Assembly: GCF_024721155.1 (NCBI RefSeq)
Contig: NZ_JAHVAP010000003.1
Coordinates: 665,426-729,425, forward strand
From: Mucilaginibacter phenanthrenivorans
GTDB lineage: Bacteria > Bacteroidota > Bacteroidia > Sphingobacteriales > Sphingobacteriaceae
Length of the DNA: 64,000 bases
Direction: 5' to 3'
Shown here one piece after another: positions 25,470 through 34,156 of this stretch. A program made the position numbers and the translations under genes. The notes beneath the pieces were generated by a model, which had not been told where the DNA came from, ran no database searches, and saw only the letters and a list, made by a program, of their open reading frames with translations. Positions within the stretch are counted from its first letter, which is position 1, and each line of letters begins with the position of its first letter.

Positions 25470-27494
25470 ATGATAACACAAAGACCCGGTAAATTGCAAA
25501 AAAAAGAATTACCAACTGCATTTAATAAACTTACAGGGCAGCTTTTTGATAATTTACCAATTGCCATTTATTCTTGCGATAAAGAGGGTTTTATTACTTC
25601 TTTTAACCAGGCTGCCGTAAACCTATGGGGCCGTACACCCGAAATTGGCAAGGACCTTTGGTGCGGATCATGGAAGATATTTCAGCTTAACGGCGAACCG
25701 CTGAACCTGGATAGCTGCCCTATGGCACGTACTTTAAAAGAAGGCATTGCCCTTGAAGGTGAAGAGATAATTATACAACGACCCGACGGAACAAGGCTTA
25801 ATGTGCTGCCATTCCCGGTACCAACCTTTAATGACTCGGGTGAACTAATTGGCGCAGTTAATACACTGATAGATGTAACCGAGCAAAGAAACAGCGAGGG
25901 CAAACAAGCCATGCTTGCCGCCATCATTGAATCGTCGGAAGATGCGATAGTAAGTAAAACTCTTAATGGAACAATAACAACCTGGAACGACTCGGCTGAG
26001 CGGGTGTTTGGCTATAAGGAGCAGGAGGCGGTGGGAAACCATATTACCCTTATTATTCCCCAAAACCGCAGGCAGGAGGAAGAGGAAATAATTTCGAAAA
26101 TAAGGCACGGCGAAAAAGTGGAACATTATGAAACCTATCGCTTAACTAAGGCCGGTACAGAAATTCCGGTTTCGCTAACTATATCGCCTATCCTGAACAC
26201 AAAAGGGGAAGTAATAGGCGCCTCAAAAATTGCACGTGATATAACCCGGCAAAAAAATGCTGAAGAAAGCCTGCAGCGCTATGCAAGCAATCTTGAAACA
26301 CTAAATATAGTTGGTAAAATGATTTCTGAACGCCTGGCTGTGCAGGACATCCTGCAACAGGTTACTGATGTTACCACGCAGGTTACAGGCGCAGCCTTCG
26401 GCGCGTTCTTTTACAATAAATTTGATGAACATGGTGAATCGTACACACTGTTCACTCTGTCGGGAGCGCCCAGGGAGGCCTTTGAAAAATTTGGAATGCC
26501 GCGTAATACCGCCGTTTTTAGCCCCACTTTTAACGGCGAAGGCACTGTAAGGGTCGATGACATAACAAAGGACCCTCGCTACGGCAAAAACAGTCCACAT
26601 TTTGGGATGCCCAAAGGACACTTACCGGTAGTGAGCTACCTGGCCGTACCCGTAATTTCAAAATCAGGTGCGGTGATAGGCGGGTTATTTTATGGACACC
26701 CCGAGGCTGGGAAATTTACCAGTCACCATGAGGCTATTATTGAAAGCGTAGCGACACAGGCCGCTATTGCCCTTGAAAACGCCAAGCTATATGAAGAGAT
26801 CCAAAAACTCAACGAAAAGAAAGATGAGTTTATAGGCCTTGCAAGCCATGAGTTAAAAACCCCGGTAACCAGCCTGAGCGGTTATTTGCAGATCATTAAC
26901 CGGCGCCTGCCCGCCGACGATGTAAATAAAAGCTTTATAGAAAAAGCACTGGCGCAGATAAACAAACTTTCGGACCTGATTTCGGACCTGCTGGATGTAT
27001 CAAAAATTGAAACCGGGCAACTCCCCTTCTCCTTCACCAGCTTCGACCTGTTGCAGCTGTTGCACGAAGTTACCGAGGTAATGCAATACTCCACCAAAAC
27101 ACACCGGCTGGTATTAAATCCGGGGGGCAATAAATTGATGGTTACTGCGGATAAGCAAAGGATCGAGCAGGTGATCATCAACTTGCTGTCGAACGCTGTA
27201 AAATACTCCCCGGGGGCCGATCTGGTTAACATCTCGGTATCAATGGCTAACAATAAGGCCGTTGTCGCCGTTCAGGATTTTGGCCTGGGAATAAGCAAGG
27301 AACAGCAGGAGCGGATCTTCACAAGGTTTTACCGGGTTGAAGACATGGCTACCCATATCTCGGGCCTCGGGATAGGCTTATTCATCAGCAAGGAGATCAT
27401 CAGCAGGCATAAGGGGAGGTTGTGGGTAGAAAGCGGACAAGGCAATGGTTCCACCTTCTTTTTCGAGATTCCGTTAGATCAGGAGCTAACTTAA
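25470..27494 (+). CDS. PAS-PAS-GAF sensor histidine kinase
   Basis: 674 residues from ATG 25470 (a TTG 18 bases upstream is in frame but less likely). Two PAS domains (about 18-135 and 147-262; the PAC ends are NTLIDVTEQ and KIARDITRQ), a GAF domain (about 280-430), then HisKA with SHELKTP (His460) and HATPase with NLLSNAVKYS, VQDFGLGIS and GLGIGLFI. It is soluble, so it senses a cytoplasmic signal. No response regulator is nearby: an orphan kinase. Confidence 0.9.
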   Translation: MITQRPGKLQKKELPTAFNKLTGQLFDNLPIAIYSCDKEGFITSFNQAAVNLWGRTPEIGKDLWCGSWKIFQLNGEPLNLDSCPMARTLKEGIALEGEEIIIQRPDGTRLNVLPFPVPTFNDSGELIGAVNTLIDVTEQRNSEGKQAMLAAIIESSEDAIVSKTLNGTITTWNDSAERVFGYKEQEAVGNHITLIIPQNRRQEEEEIISKIRHGEKVEHYETYRLTKAGTEIPVSLTISPILNTKGEVIGASKIARDITRQKNAEESLQRYASNLETLNIVGKMISERLAVQDILQQVTDVTTQVTGAAFGAFFYNKFDEHGESYTLFTLSGAPREAFEKFGMPRNTAVFSPTFNGEGTVRVDDITKDPRYGKNSPHFGMPKGHLPVVSYLAVPVISKSGAVIGGLFYGHPEAGKFTSHHEAIIESVATQAAIALENAKLYEEIQKLNEKKDEFIGLASHELKTPVTSLSGYLQIINRRLPADDVNKSFIEKALAQINKLSDLISDLLDVSKIETGQLPFSFTSFDLLQLLHEVTEVMQYSTKTHRLVLNPGGNKLMVTADKQRIEQVIINLLSNAVKYSPGADLVNISVSMANNKAVVAVQDFGLGISKEQQERIFTRFYRVEDMATHISGLGIGLFISKEIISRHKGRLWVESGQGNGSTFFFEIPLDQELT

Positions 27495-27505
27495 GAATTC
27501 AAGAC

Positions 27506-27976
27506 CTATTTAAATTTTTTCTGGATCCCGAAATATTCATCATTCCATACACCCTCCCCATCAAAATCAATCAGACCGCTAAAGGTAGCATGGTCATTAC
27601 TAATCTTTACCTGCACTTTTAATACGCTTTTATCGGGTTTTAGCTGCGTTATGGTAAGTGAGTCGCCTTTTATGCTCCACATACCTGATGGCCGCCTTAA
27701 AATGCTATCCTTGCCATTCCGGTATTCCGAATAATAAGTGCCATCCTCCATAAAGTGTGTGCGGATGGGTTTAATACCAAGCCTGGCTTCCCAGTTGGTG
27801 CTATCGGCCTCCATGGTTTGCACCGGTTTGGTTTTATTGTGAAGTGTTATTTTCACATAAACATTTCGCCACTCACCAATAAGCTGCGACGTTAGATTGC
27901 TGTTTTTTGAGGCTGACGCGAAAGCTACAAAGCAGATTGTAAGACCCACTGCAAGATAAAGGCAATTCTTTCTCAT
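27506..27976 (-). CDS. Exported protein of unknown function, lipocalin-like pattern
   Basis: 156 residues with a signal peptide (to about 23, AFASA). The mature part has LIGEWRNVYVKITLHNK, THFMEDGTYYSEYRNGKDS, SGMWSIKGDSLTI and DGEGVWNDEYFGIQKKF. This order of GEW, DGTY and GxW is what lipocalin-like stress proteins of Bacteroidota show. No closer match recognised. Convergent with the kinase gene, 11 bases apart. Confidence 0.65.
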   Translation of the reverse strand: MRKNCLYLAVGLTICFVAFASASKNSNLTSQLIGEWRNVYVKITLHNKTKPVQTMEADSTNWEARLGIKPIRTHFMEDGTYYSEYRNGKDSILRRPSGMWSIKGDSLTITQLKPDKSVLKVQVKISNDHATFSGLIDFDGEGVWNDEYFGIQKKFK

Positions 27977-28070
27977 TATTTAGATCCTTTGGGTAAAATA
28001 TCAATCTAAATATCGGAAATTTTATTACAAATACTGGAAGGGATCGGAAGCTAGAAAACGAACCGGAAAG

Positions 28071-28103
28071 AGATTTGACAACTTTTAAAAAGTTGTCAAA
28101 TCT
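28071..28103. terminator. Perfect 15-bp inverted repeat (AGATTT family)
   Basis: Arms AGATTTGACAACTTT and AAAGTTGTCAAATCT with loop TAA. It lies just after the stop of psd and is probably its terminator. Same outer AGATTT and same 15-3-15 geometry as 15414-15446, but a different core. Confidence 0.7.
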
Positions 28104-28117
28104 AAAATCTATGAGGC

Positions 28118-28897
28118 TTATTTCTTCTTTATTGTGGTCTTAACCGGCCGGGAAGCTTTTACATCTTCAAAGGCATCAGCAGCATCTGCTTTGGTTTTGG
28201 CTGGTGCAGGGGCCGCTTTTACAGGTTCCGGTTTATCAGCCAGTTCAGCCAGTATGGTTTTACCACCTTTTACTACCTGGCCAAGCTCAACATTAATTTT
28301 GGTGCCCAACGGTAAAAAAACGTCAACCCGCGATCCGAATTTTATAAAGCCGAATTGCTCACCCTGGCCAACTACATCGCCCTCCTTTACATACCATACA
28401 ATGCGGCGTGCAAGCGCGCCTGCTATCTGGCGGAACAACACCACTACGCCCTCCTTATTCTCGATAGCAATTGTGGTACGCTCGTTTTCGGTTGATGATT
28501 TTGGGTGCCAGGCCACCAGGTATTTGCCGGGATTATATTTAAAGTATTTCACAACGCCTGCAATCGGGTTTCGGTTAATGTGCACATTTATGGGCGACAT
28601 AAACACCGAAAGCTGGATTCTTTTATCCTTCAAAAATTCGGTTTCAACAGTTTCTTCAATTACAACCACCTTGCCATCTGCAGGGCAAAGCACATGCTTG
28701 TCATGCGCATCAATGCTGATCTTCGGGCTGCGAAAGAATTGTACGATGATTACAAAAAGAAAAAACGAAAGGATGTAAGCTATCCATTTGATAACATGCG
28801 CCTCGGGAAAGTAAAATGATATAAATGCATTTAGTATAGCTATGAACAAAATACAAATGGCTAAGGAAGTATATCCCTCTTTGTGGAAAGTCATCAT
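28118..28897 (-). CDS. psd: Phosphatidylserine decarboxylase family protein
   Basis: 259 residues, the short (archaeal-type) decarboxylase form. Two membrane segments at the N-terminus (about 10-50), then the catalytic part with LCPADGKVVVIEE, SVFMSPINVHINRNPIAG and the self-cleavage site KFGSRVDVFLP, where the Ser becomes the pyruvoyl cofactor. It makes phosphatidylethanolamine from phosphatidylserine. A Lys/Ala/Pro-rich tail of about 40 residues extends past the usual end. It lies downstream of cdsA, which makes the CDP-diacylglycerol the pathway uses. Confidence 0.9.
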   Translation of the reverse strand: MMTFHKEGYTSLAICILFIAILNAFISFYFPEAHVIKWIAYILSFFLFVIIVQFFRSPKISIDAHDKHVLCPADGKVVVIEETVETEFLKDKRIQLSVFMSPINVHINRNPIAGVVKYFKYNPGKYLVAWHPKSSTENERTTIAIENKEGVVVLFRQIAGALARRIVWYVKEGDVVGQGEQFGFIKFGSRVDVFLPLGTKINVELGQVVKGGKTILAELADKPEPVKAAPAPAKTKADAADAFEDVKASRPVKTTIKKK

Positions 28898-28939
28898 TGG
28901 GGTTGTTTCTTATGGTGTTATCGTGTGCTGATAATTTTG

Positions 28940-28947
28940 CAAAACTA
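28940..28947 (-). promoter_or_regulatory. psd promoter-like box TAGTTTTG
   Basis: On the minus strand TAGTTTTG matches TAnnTTTG and lies 42 bases before the psd start, within the gap after cdsA. It suggests psd can be transcribed apart from cdsA. Confidence 0.4.
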
Positions 28948-29766
28948 CTAATTTGAAATTAAGTAAAGGTAAGTATATACAATTGGAGCCGCTAAAAATA
29001 ATCCATCGAACCTATCGAGCAAGCCACCATGCCCGGGTAAAATACCGCCGGAATCTTTAACATTAATACTGCGTTTAAACATCGACTCTATAAGATCGCC
29101 GGTGGTGCCGAAGAACGAGATCAATACGGCTATAATAACCCATTGGCTCCATTTAAGCTCAGTGTAAAAATGGGCCAGGATAAATGCCGCACCTGCGCTT
29201 ATTAAAACTCCACCCACAAAGCCCTCCCAAGTTTTTTTGGGCGAGTGGCGTTCAAATAATTTAGTGCGCCCAAACGCCCGGCCTGTAAGATAGGCGCCGG
29301 TATCATTGGCCCAAAGCATTATTAAAAAAGCAAGCGGGAAATGAAAGTCAAAACCGGTGATCCTGTTTACAAACGCCATAGCATAGAAAAACACCATCGG
29401 TAAAACAACAAATATGACCCCGAAAACGGTGTAGGCAATATTTGTGAAGGGTGAACTGGTTTTTTTAAACAGTTCCTGTATAAATATAGCTACCACGCAA
29501 GGAATAATAACCAGCAGAAACTCATAGCAACCCGGGTCGTTATCGCTCATGGCTACCAGGCCGGCGCTAATAAATGTTAGTATGGCAAAAATTATACCTG
29601 TTACCCAATTGGGGCTAATTCCTCCCTGCTTTACCAGCGAATAAAACTCTACGAGACAAAATACGCTTAACACCAGGTAAAAAGGACCAAACACATACGG
29701 ACCCAGCAGCACCGATGCCAGCATCACTATAATAAAAAAGAAGCCGGTTATGGCGCGTGTTTTCAT
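28948..29766 (-). CDS. cdsA: Phosphatidate cytidylyltransferase
   Basis: 272 residues with about eight membrane segments. The CdsA signature is clear near the end: FGTTGDLIESMFKRSINVKD followed by SGGILPGHGGLLDRFDGL. It makes CDP-diacylglycerol from phosphatidic acid and CTP at the inner membrane. It overlaps the upstream gene by ATGA and leads into psd, so a phospholipid operon is likely. Confidence 0.94.
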   Translation of the reverse strand: MKTRAITGFFFIIVMLASVLLGPYVFGPFYLVLSVFCLVEFYSLVKQGGISPNWVTGIIFAILTFISAGLVAMSDNDPGCYEFLLVIIPCVVAIFIQELFKKTSSPFTNIAYTVFGVIFVVLPMVFFYAMAFVNRITGFDFHFPLAFLIMLWANDTGAYLTGRAFGRTKLFERHSPKKTWEGFVGGVLISAGAAFILAHFYTELKWSQWVIIAVLISFFGTTGDLIESMFKRSINVKDSGGILPGHGGLLDRFDGLFLAAPIVYTYLYLISN

Positions 29767-29978
29767 GAGGTAATTTGATTCAGAATTATAATTTCAATTG
29801 CGTTGCTAAAATCTGCCTGGTGAACATAAACTTCAATTTCGCCGAAGTTGCGGTGTGACGAGTCCTGCTTATTCATTAAAACCGCCTCGATATTGTGCCA
29901 GGTAAGTGCTTGTTTCACCATTTCTGACTGGTAATAATTGGATGATACAAAGATTTTTATCCAGTTCTTCTCCATCAC
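29763..29978 (-). CDS. DUF2007 family small protein
   Basis: 71 residues of the DUF2007 type (putative signal-transducing protein): KIFVSSNYYQSEMVKQALTW, then IEAVLMNKQDSS and IEVYVHQADFSNAIEII. The fold is ferredoxin-like; function is unknown. It overlaps cdsA by four bases downstream and the CPBP protease by four bases upstream, so the three are translationally coupled. Confidence 0.82.
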   Translation of the reverse strand: MMEKNWIKIFVSSNYYQSEMVKQALTWHNIEAVLMNKQDSSHRNFGEIEVYVHQADFSNAIEIIILNQITS

Positions 29979-30913
29979 TCCACCGGGATTTGAACTTTTG
30001 CTGTGGCTACTCCTTTATAGGCATACATCAGTATCATCACCAAAATAAAACTTACAGTATAACCTATATAGGTAAACATGTGTTGCTCGTTAGGGTCGCC
30101 GGCGATAATTTTATGCTGGTAAAGGTATGTTACAACAACATCGGTTGCGTTGTTTATGAAGTGGGCCCAAACCCCTGTCCAGATGCTGCCGCTCCAGGCC
30201 ACAAAATAACCAAAGAAAACACCCAGCAACAGCCTCGGCAAAAAGCCAAAAAACTCCATGTGGAAGGCGCTAAACAAAATAGCAGTGATCCAGACAGCGG
30301 CATGTACATTTTTTGTCCACCTGAAAAATATGGTTTGTATTACGCCCCGGAACATAAATTCCTCCACAATAGCAGTAAGCAGCCCAACCAGCAATACATC
30401 TATGATTACATCCGAAATGCTGTTCATGTTCAGCATGGCGTTCATTACCTTTTGTGCGCTATCCTCGCTTTCACGCATCCATTGCAGCCAGTGAGGTAAA
30501 ACCATTTTTTGGTTGATGTTTGATAAAAGTTCTATTAGCGGATTTGAAACAAACATCAGCACGAAAACGATCACCAGTAATAACCACGGAAAGCGGAACG
30601 AGGGTTTAATATAATCGCCCGGGTTGTTGGTAAATACCTTTGCAAATAAAACAGAAACACCAAAGATGGGGAGGGTGGTACCTGTTATTTGTACTATCCA
30701 TAAGGCAGCAACAAAATGTGGGGCATTAACGTCCAGCGTACCCAGGGCGGTCATGGTTTTTAAACCGTAAAGCGCGAATACAATACCCATGCCGATCATG
30801 GAACATAAAACGAGGGTAAACAGGGCAATTCCAAAGAAAACTAAAAACTGCAAACCGGGACTAAGGTTAAATTTGTCACGCTTATCTAACTGTTTGTACG
30901 GTGTATTTATCAT
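29975..30913 (-). CDS. CPBP family intramembrane metalloprotease
   Basis: 312 residues, about eight membrane segments. The CPBP/CAAX-protease motifs are present: EEFMFRGVIQ (Glu-Glu-x3-Arg), FSAFHMEF, and HFINNATDVV. These membrane enzymes cleave peptides in the bilayer. It is the first gene of the DUF2007-cdsA-psd group and is divergent from dusB, with 37 bases between. Confidence 0.88.
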   Translation of the reverse strand: MINTPYKQLDKRDKFNLSPGLQFLVFFGIALFTLVLCSMIGMGIVFALYGLKTMTALGTLDVNAPHFVAALWIVQITGTTLPIFGVSVLFAKVFTNNPGDYIKPSFRFPWLLLVIVFVLMFVSNPLIELLSNINQKMVLPHWLQWMRESEDSAQKVMNAMLNMNSISDVIIDVLLVGLLTAIVEEFMFRGVIQTIFFRWTKNVHAAVWITAILFSAFHMEFFGFLPRLLLGVFFGYFVAWSGSIWTGVWAHFINNATDVVVTYLYQHKIIAGDPNEQHMFTYIGYTVSFILVMILMYAYKGVATAKVQIPVE

Positions 30914-30928
30914 CCGGCTTAAAATACG

Positions 30929-30936
30929 TATTTTTG
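30929..30936 (+). promoter_or_regulatory. dusB promoter, -7 box TATTTTTG
   Basis: Matches TAnnTTTG exactly, 14 bases before the dusB ATG. The leader would be only a few bases long. Confidence 0.5.
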
Positions 30937-30950
30937 CACGAAGATAAAGG

Positions 30951-31955
30951 ATGTCTGTACAAATAGGAAATATTGATTTAGGTGAATTCCCGCTTTTGCT
31001 GGCGCCGATGGAAGATGTGAGCGATCCTCCCTTCCGTTACGTGTGCAAAAAAAATGGGGCCGATATGATGTACACCGAATTTATCTCGAGCGAGGGATTG
31101 ATTCGCGATGCAGCAAAAAGCCGCCAGAAGCTTGATATTTTTGAGTACGAGCGCCCAATAGGCATCCAGATCTTTGGGAGCGATATCGACCATATGCGTG
31201 AAGCGACTGAAATTGCCACGCTGGCAAAGCCCGATCTGATGGACATTAACTATGGCTGCCCGGTAAAACAGGTAGCCTGCCGCGGCGCCGGCGCTAGCTT
31301 ATTACAGGATATTGACAAAATGGTGGCCATGACCAAAGCGGTTGTTGAAGCTACACATTTGCCGGTAACCGTAAAAACCCGCCTCGGCTGGGACGATAAT
31401 ACAAAAAACGTTTACGAAGTTGCTGAGCGTCTGCAGGATGTAGGCATAAAAGCACTGACCATACATGGCCGTACCCGCGCCCAGATGTATAAGGGCGTAG
31501 CCAATTGGGAACTGATCCGCCAGATAAAAAGAAACCCGAGAATACAAATCCCCATTTTTGGGAACGGAGACATCGACTCGCCCCAAAAAGCGGCAGAGTG
31601 GCGCATGGAATTTGGCGTGGATGGGATGATGATCGGTCGTGCGGCAATTGGTTACCCGTGGATCTTCCGCGAGATAAAACATTACTTTAAAACCGGCGAA
31701 TACCTGGAAAAACCCACCATTGCCGAACGTATAGATGCGTGTACAACCCACCTGCAAAAGTCCATGGAATGGAAAGGACCGAAGACAGGGATCTTTGAAA
31801 TGCGCAGGCATTACAGCAATTACTTTAAGGGGATTGAGAACTTTAAGGAATACCGAATGCGCCTGGTTACCGCCGGAACGTATGAGGATGTAATGGAAAT
31901 TTTGGATGAAGTAAGCCAAAATCCGAGGTACGCGGAAGAAGCCATGAGTCTTTAG
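30951..31955 (+). CDS. dusB: tRNA-dihydrouridine synthase
   Basis: 334 residues. FMN-dependent reduction of uridines in tRNA. Motifs: LLAPMEDVSDPPFRYVCKKN, INYGCPVKQVACRGAGASLL (catalytic Cys in GCP), LTIHGRTRAQMYKG, FGNGDIDSPQKA, and GVDGMMIGRAAIGYPWIF. Length and motifs fit the bacterial DusB group. The stop codon lies inside an AGTCTTTAGTCTAAAGTC inverted repeat. Confidence 0.92.
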   Translation: MSVQIGNIDLGEFPLLLAPMEDVSDPPFRYVCKKNGADMMYTEFISSEGLIRDAAKSRQKLDIFEYERPIGIQIFGSDIDHMREATEIATLAKPDLMDINYGCPVKQVACRGAGASLLQDIDKMVAMTKAVVEATHLPVTVKTRLGWDDNTKNVYEVAERLQDVGIKALTIHGRTRAQMYKGVANWELIRQIKRNPRIQIPIFGNGDIDSPQKAAEWRMEFGVDGMMIGRAAIGYPWIFREIKHYFKTGEYLEKPTIAERIDACTTHLQKSMEWKGPKTGIFEMRRHYSNYFKGIENFKEYRMRLVTAGTYEDVMEILDEVSQNPRYAEEAMSL

Positions 31956-32008
31956 TCTAAAGTCCTGAGCCGAAAGAAAGAAGACTTTAGCCTTGGAACT
32001 AAAGACTT
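31947..32008. repeat. Short-word inverted repeat at the dusB stop
   Basis: AGTCTTTAGTCTAAAGTC overlaps the last two codons and stop of dusB, and pairs with AAGACTTTAGCCTTGGAACT and AAAGACTT downstream. It may serve as the dusB terminator. Confidence 0.6.
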
Positions 32009-32089
32009 ATAACTCTTCCATAAAAAAAAATTCAAATATGGCTTGATATTTGAATGGATAATATATATTTGAATTTAAAGATTGTTTAT

Positions 32090-32476
32090 ATGGTTACTAC
32101 TATTACAGACGGCGTTAAAGTTTCGGTAGAAACCATTTATCAGCCTGAGTATTCAAACCCTGCTAATGACCATTTTATGTTTGCCTACAAGGTAAAAATT
32201 GAGAATATGGGCAATTATGCAGTCAGGCTTTTAGGAAGGCATTGGTATATTTTCGATTCGAACGGCGCAAAACGCGAAGTAGAGGGCGAAGGTGTTGTTG
32301 GCCAGCAACCGGTTATTGAACCGGGTGAGGCACATGAATATGTGTCAGGCTGTAACCTAAAAACAGACATGGGCAGCATGAAGGGCGAATACCAGATGTC
32401 GCGACTAATGGATAATTCGACATTCAATGTACAGATTCCTGAATTTTACCTGATAGCGCCATACAGAATGAATTAA
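32090..32476 (+). CDS. apaG: ApaG protein
   Basis: 128 residues from ATG 32090, which gives the normal ApaG length; an upstream in-frame ATG at 32054 adds 12 unlikely residues. Single fibronectin-III-like domain: HFMFAYKVKIENMGNYAVRL, RHWYIFDSNGAKREVEGEGV, VIEPGEAHEYVSGCNLKTDM. ApaG is linked to Co2+/Mg2+ efflux and Ap4A levels in enterobacteria; its exact role here is unknown. Confidence 0.93.
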   Translation: MVTTITDGVKVSVETIYQPEYSNPANDHFMFAYKVKIENMGNYAVRLLGRHWYIFDSNGAKREVEGEGVVGQQPVIEPGEAHEYVSGCNLKTDMGSMKGEYQMSRLMDNSTFNVQIPEFYLIAPYRMN

Positions 32477-32498
32477 TTTTTGTTCCACATATAAAAGA

Positions 32499-32530
32499 AA
32501 ACCCCGGCTGCTTGAACAGCCGGGGTTTTT
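32499..32530. terminator. Bidirectional terminator between apaG and the YXWGXW gene
   Basis: AAAACCCCGGCTG-CTTGAA-CAGCCGGGGTTTTTT: a 13-bp stem with A-tract before and T-tract after. It serves both convergent genes. Confidence 0.85.
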
Positions 32531-32549
32531 TATTGCATCATATTTTCTA

Positions 32550-33623
32550 TTACCTGTGGTGCTCATGACCACCACCTGCCGGACGGGGCGCACTACGCTG
32601 TTGTGGCGCTCGTTGTTGCGGGGCTCGCTGCGGCTGCGGAGCGCGTTGTTGCGGCGCACGTTGCGGCTGTGGAGCACGTTGCTGTTGTGGTGCACGTTGC
32701 GGCTGTGGAGCGCGTTGTTGTGGTGCACGCTGCTGTGGTGCACGCTGCTGTGGTGCACGTTGTGGCTGTTGAGCGCGTTGTTGTGGTGCACGCTGCTGTG
32801 CAGGCCGGGCTTCACGCTGTGGTGTGCGTGATGGCTGAGCCGGGCTTCTTTGCGCAGCGTGTTGCTGGCGCTCGGGCCTGTTACCTCCCGGTTTGTTGCC
32901 CGGTGCCTTCCTGTCGGCTTGCGGATTGTTCCGGTTGCCTGTCGGCCTGCCGCGATCTGCAGCAACAGCCGGCCTTCCGTGATTTACTTTGGCAAACGAG
33001 CTCCTGTCTTTATGAGCAGCCTCCTGGTGCGACCGTTGAGCCGGCGTAGCATCTACATGGCGCTCTCTCATAGCTACCCGTTCCTGTGGCCTCGGCCTGG
33101 CAGTTACTCCGCCCCTGCCGCCGTTAAAGCTTGTGCGGTTATTATTTCTTACTATAACTCTGCGGTCAACGTAGGTATTATGTATTACGGTTCTGTTTAC
33201 ACGTACTACCGCGGTATTGTAACGGAAATGATCGCCATCCCAGCGGCCACCGTAATAACCATGACCACTATAGCCATAGCCGTAGTTTATCCCCCCATAA
33301 AACCCAATGTGCGGGCCCCAGTATCCGGAGTGAAAACCATATACACCGGCAGAAAAACCCCAGTAGGCCGGGGTCCAGTAATAACCTGGATTCGGCGGAG
33401 CTACCCATGCGCCGGGTACCCAATAGTAACCGTCTGCATCGTCATATGCCCAGTAACCTGGCTGCCAGATGTAGCCGTCAACCGGGCATTCAGGCTGTAC
33501 ATAAACAGGTAACGGAGGTGGGGCAATCCCAACGGATATACCAACACTAACTTGCGCATGTGCCTGTGGTAATGCAAAACCAACTATACATAAAAGAATA
33601 AATATTTTGATGATCTTTTTCAT
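32550..33623 (-). CDS. YXWGXW-repeat protein with Pro/Gln/Arg tail, copy 1
   Basis: 357 residues with a signal peptide (to about 23, AHA-Q). The middle (45-135) has aromatic repeats such as PGYWAYDDADGYYWVPGAW and PAYWGFSAGVYGFHSGYWG, the YXWGXW/BcpO pattern. From about residue 190 the protein is basic and low-complexity, ending in many APQQRAPQPQR units. Such proteins are thought to be cell-surface or envelope matrix components. It is paralogous to the gene at 34157-35173. Confidence 0.85.
   Translation of the reverse strand: MKKIIKIFILLCIVGFALPQAHAQVSVGISVGIAPPPLPVYVQPECPVDGYIWQPGYWAYDDADGYYWVPGAWVAPPNPGYYWTPAYWGFSAGVYGFHSGYWGPHIGFYGGINYGYGYSGHGYYGGRWDGDHFRYNTAVVRVNRTVIHNTYVDRRVIVRNNNRTSFNGGRGGVTARPRPQERVAMRERHVDATPAQRSHQEAAHKDRSSFAKVNHGRPAVAADRGRPTGNRNNPQADRKAPGNKPGGNRPERQQHAAQRSPAQPSRTPQREARPAQQRAPQQRAQQPQRAPQQRAPQQRAPQQRAPQPQRAPQQQRAPQPQRAPQQRAPQPQRAPQQRAPQQRSAPRPAGGGHEHHR
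32590..32812. repeat. Tandem repeat coding the RAPQQ/RAPQP tail
   Basis: Repeats of 15-18 bases (GGTGCACGTTGCGGCTGTGG and variants) code for the basic tail of the YXWGXW protein. They keep several other frames open, which explains spurious antisense frames here. Confidence 0.75.
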
Positions 33624-33763
33624 AAATGAGGGGGTATTGTTTCCTGATAAATTATTTAGCGATCGCGCTGATTTGCGTCGCCTTTATACGACAATCAGCA
33701 GCTGATAATGTTTTCGTACCCGTGGTTTATATTTGTTATGTATCAGGCTCATTCTGAGCGATG

Positions 33764-34033
33764 TTACTCCTTTTTAAGCTTACGTTGTGCAGCTTCGGCC
33801 TTTTTATTATCCTTAAGATGTTTATCAGCCTGCCTGAGCTGCATCCGCATCCGTTTGCTACGGCGTGCCGAAACATGGCGCCTGTGTCGAATTCGGCGCT
33901 TTACTTTATGTGTTTGATGCTGAACCTGCTGTTGAACCGTCACCTTGCTGTTGGTTAATGCCACGGCACCGGCAGCCCGACCAGAACTACCTATTATAAC
34001 CAGGACAGCAAACAGGAATACAAACTTTTTCAT
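33764..34033 (-). CDS. Small basic exported protein
   Basis: 89 residues: signal peptide (to about 22, GRAAGA), then a strongly basic region (KVKRRIRHRRHVSARRSKRM) and a Lys/Ala/Glu helix (KHLKDNKKAEAAQRKLKKE). No family recognised. It lies between the two YXWGXW paralogues on the same strand and may act with them in the envelope. Confidence 0.6.
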   Translation of the reverse strand: MKKFVFLFAVLVIIGSSGRAAGAVALTNSKVTVQQQVQHQTHKVKRRIRHRRHVSARRSKRMRMQLRQADKHLKDNKKAEAAQRKLKKE

Positions 34034-34156
34034 GACAGCTATGATTGATAAACTTAAGACAAGCGGCAGGGAAAAATGTTTTGAAGTGGATTTTGCATGT
34101 AAAAATAAACCCCATCGAGTATATCGGTGGGGTTTATCAGTGGCTAAATAATAATA

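Noticed and set aside
28134..28778. Open frame opposite psd
   Set aside because: It is fully antisense to a clear phosphatidylserine decarboxylase and has no recognisable domain.
29906..30499. Plus-strand open frame opposite the CPBP protease gene
   Set aside because: Antisense to a protein with all protease motifs; composition is not protein-like.
32603..33512. Long plus-strand open frames opposite the first YXWGXW gene
   Set aside because: They are kept open by the repetitive, G+C-rich codons of the RAPQQ tail and the aromatic repeats; their translations are Val/Ala/His- or Leu/Trp-rich strings without domains.
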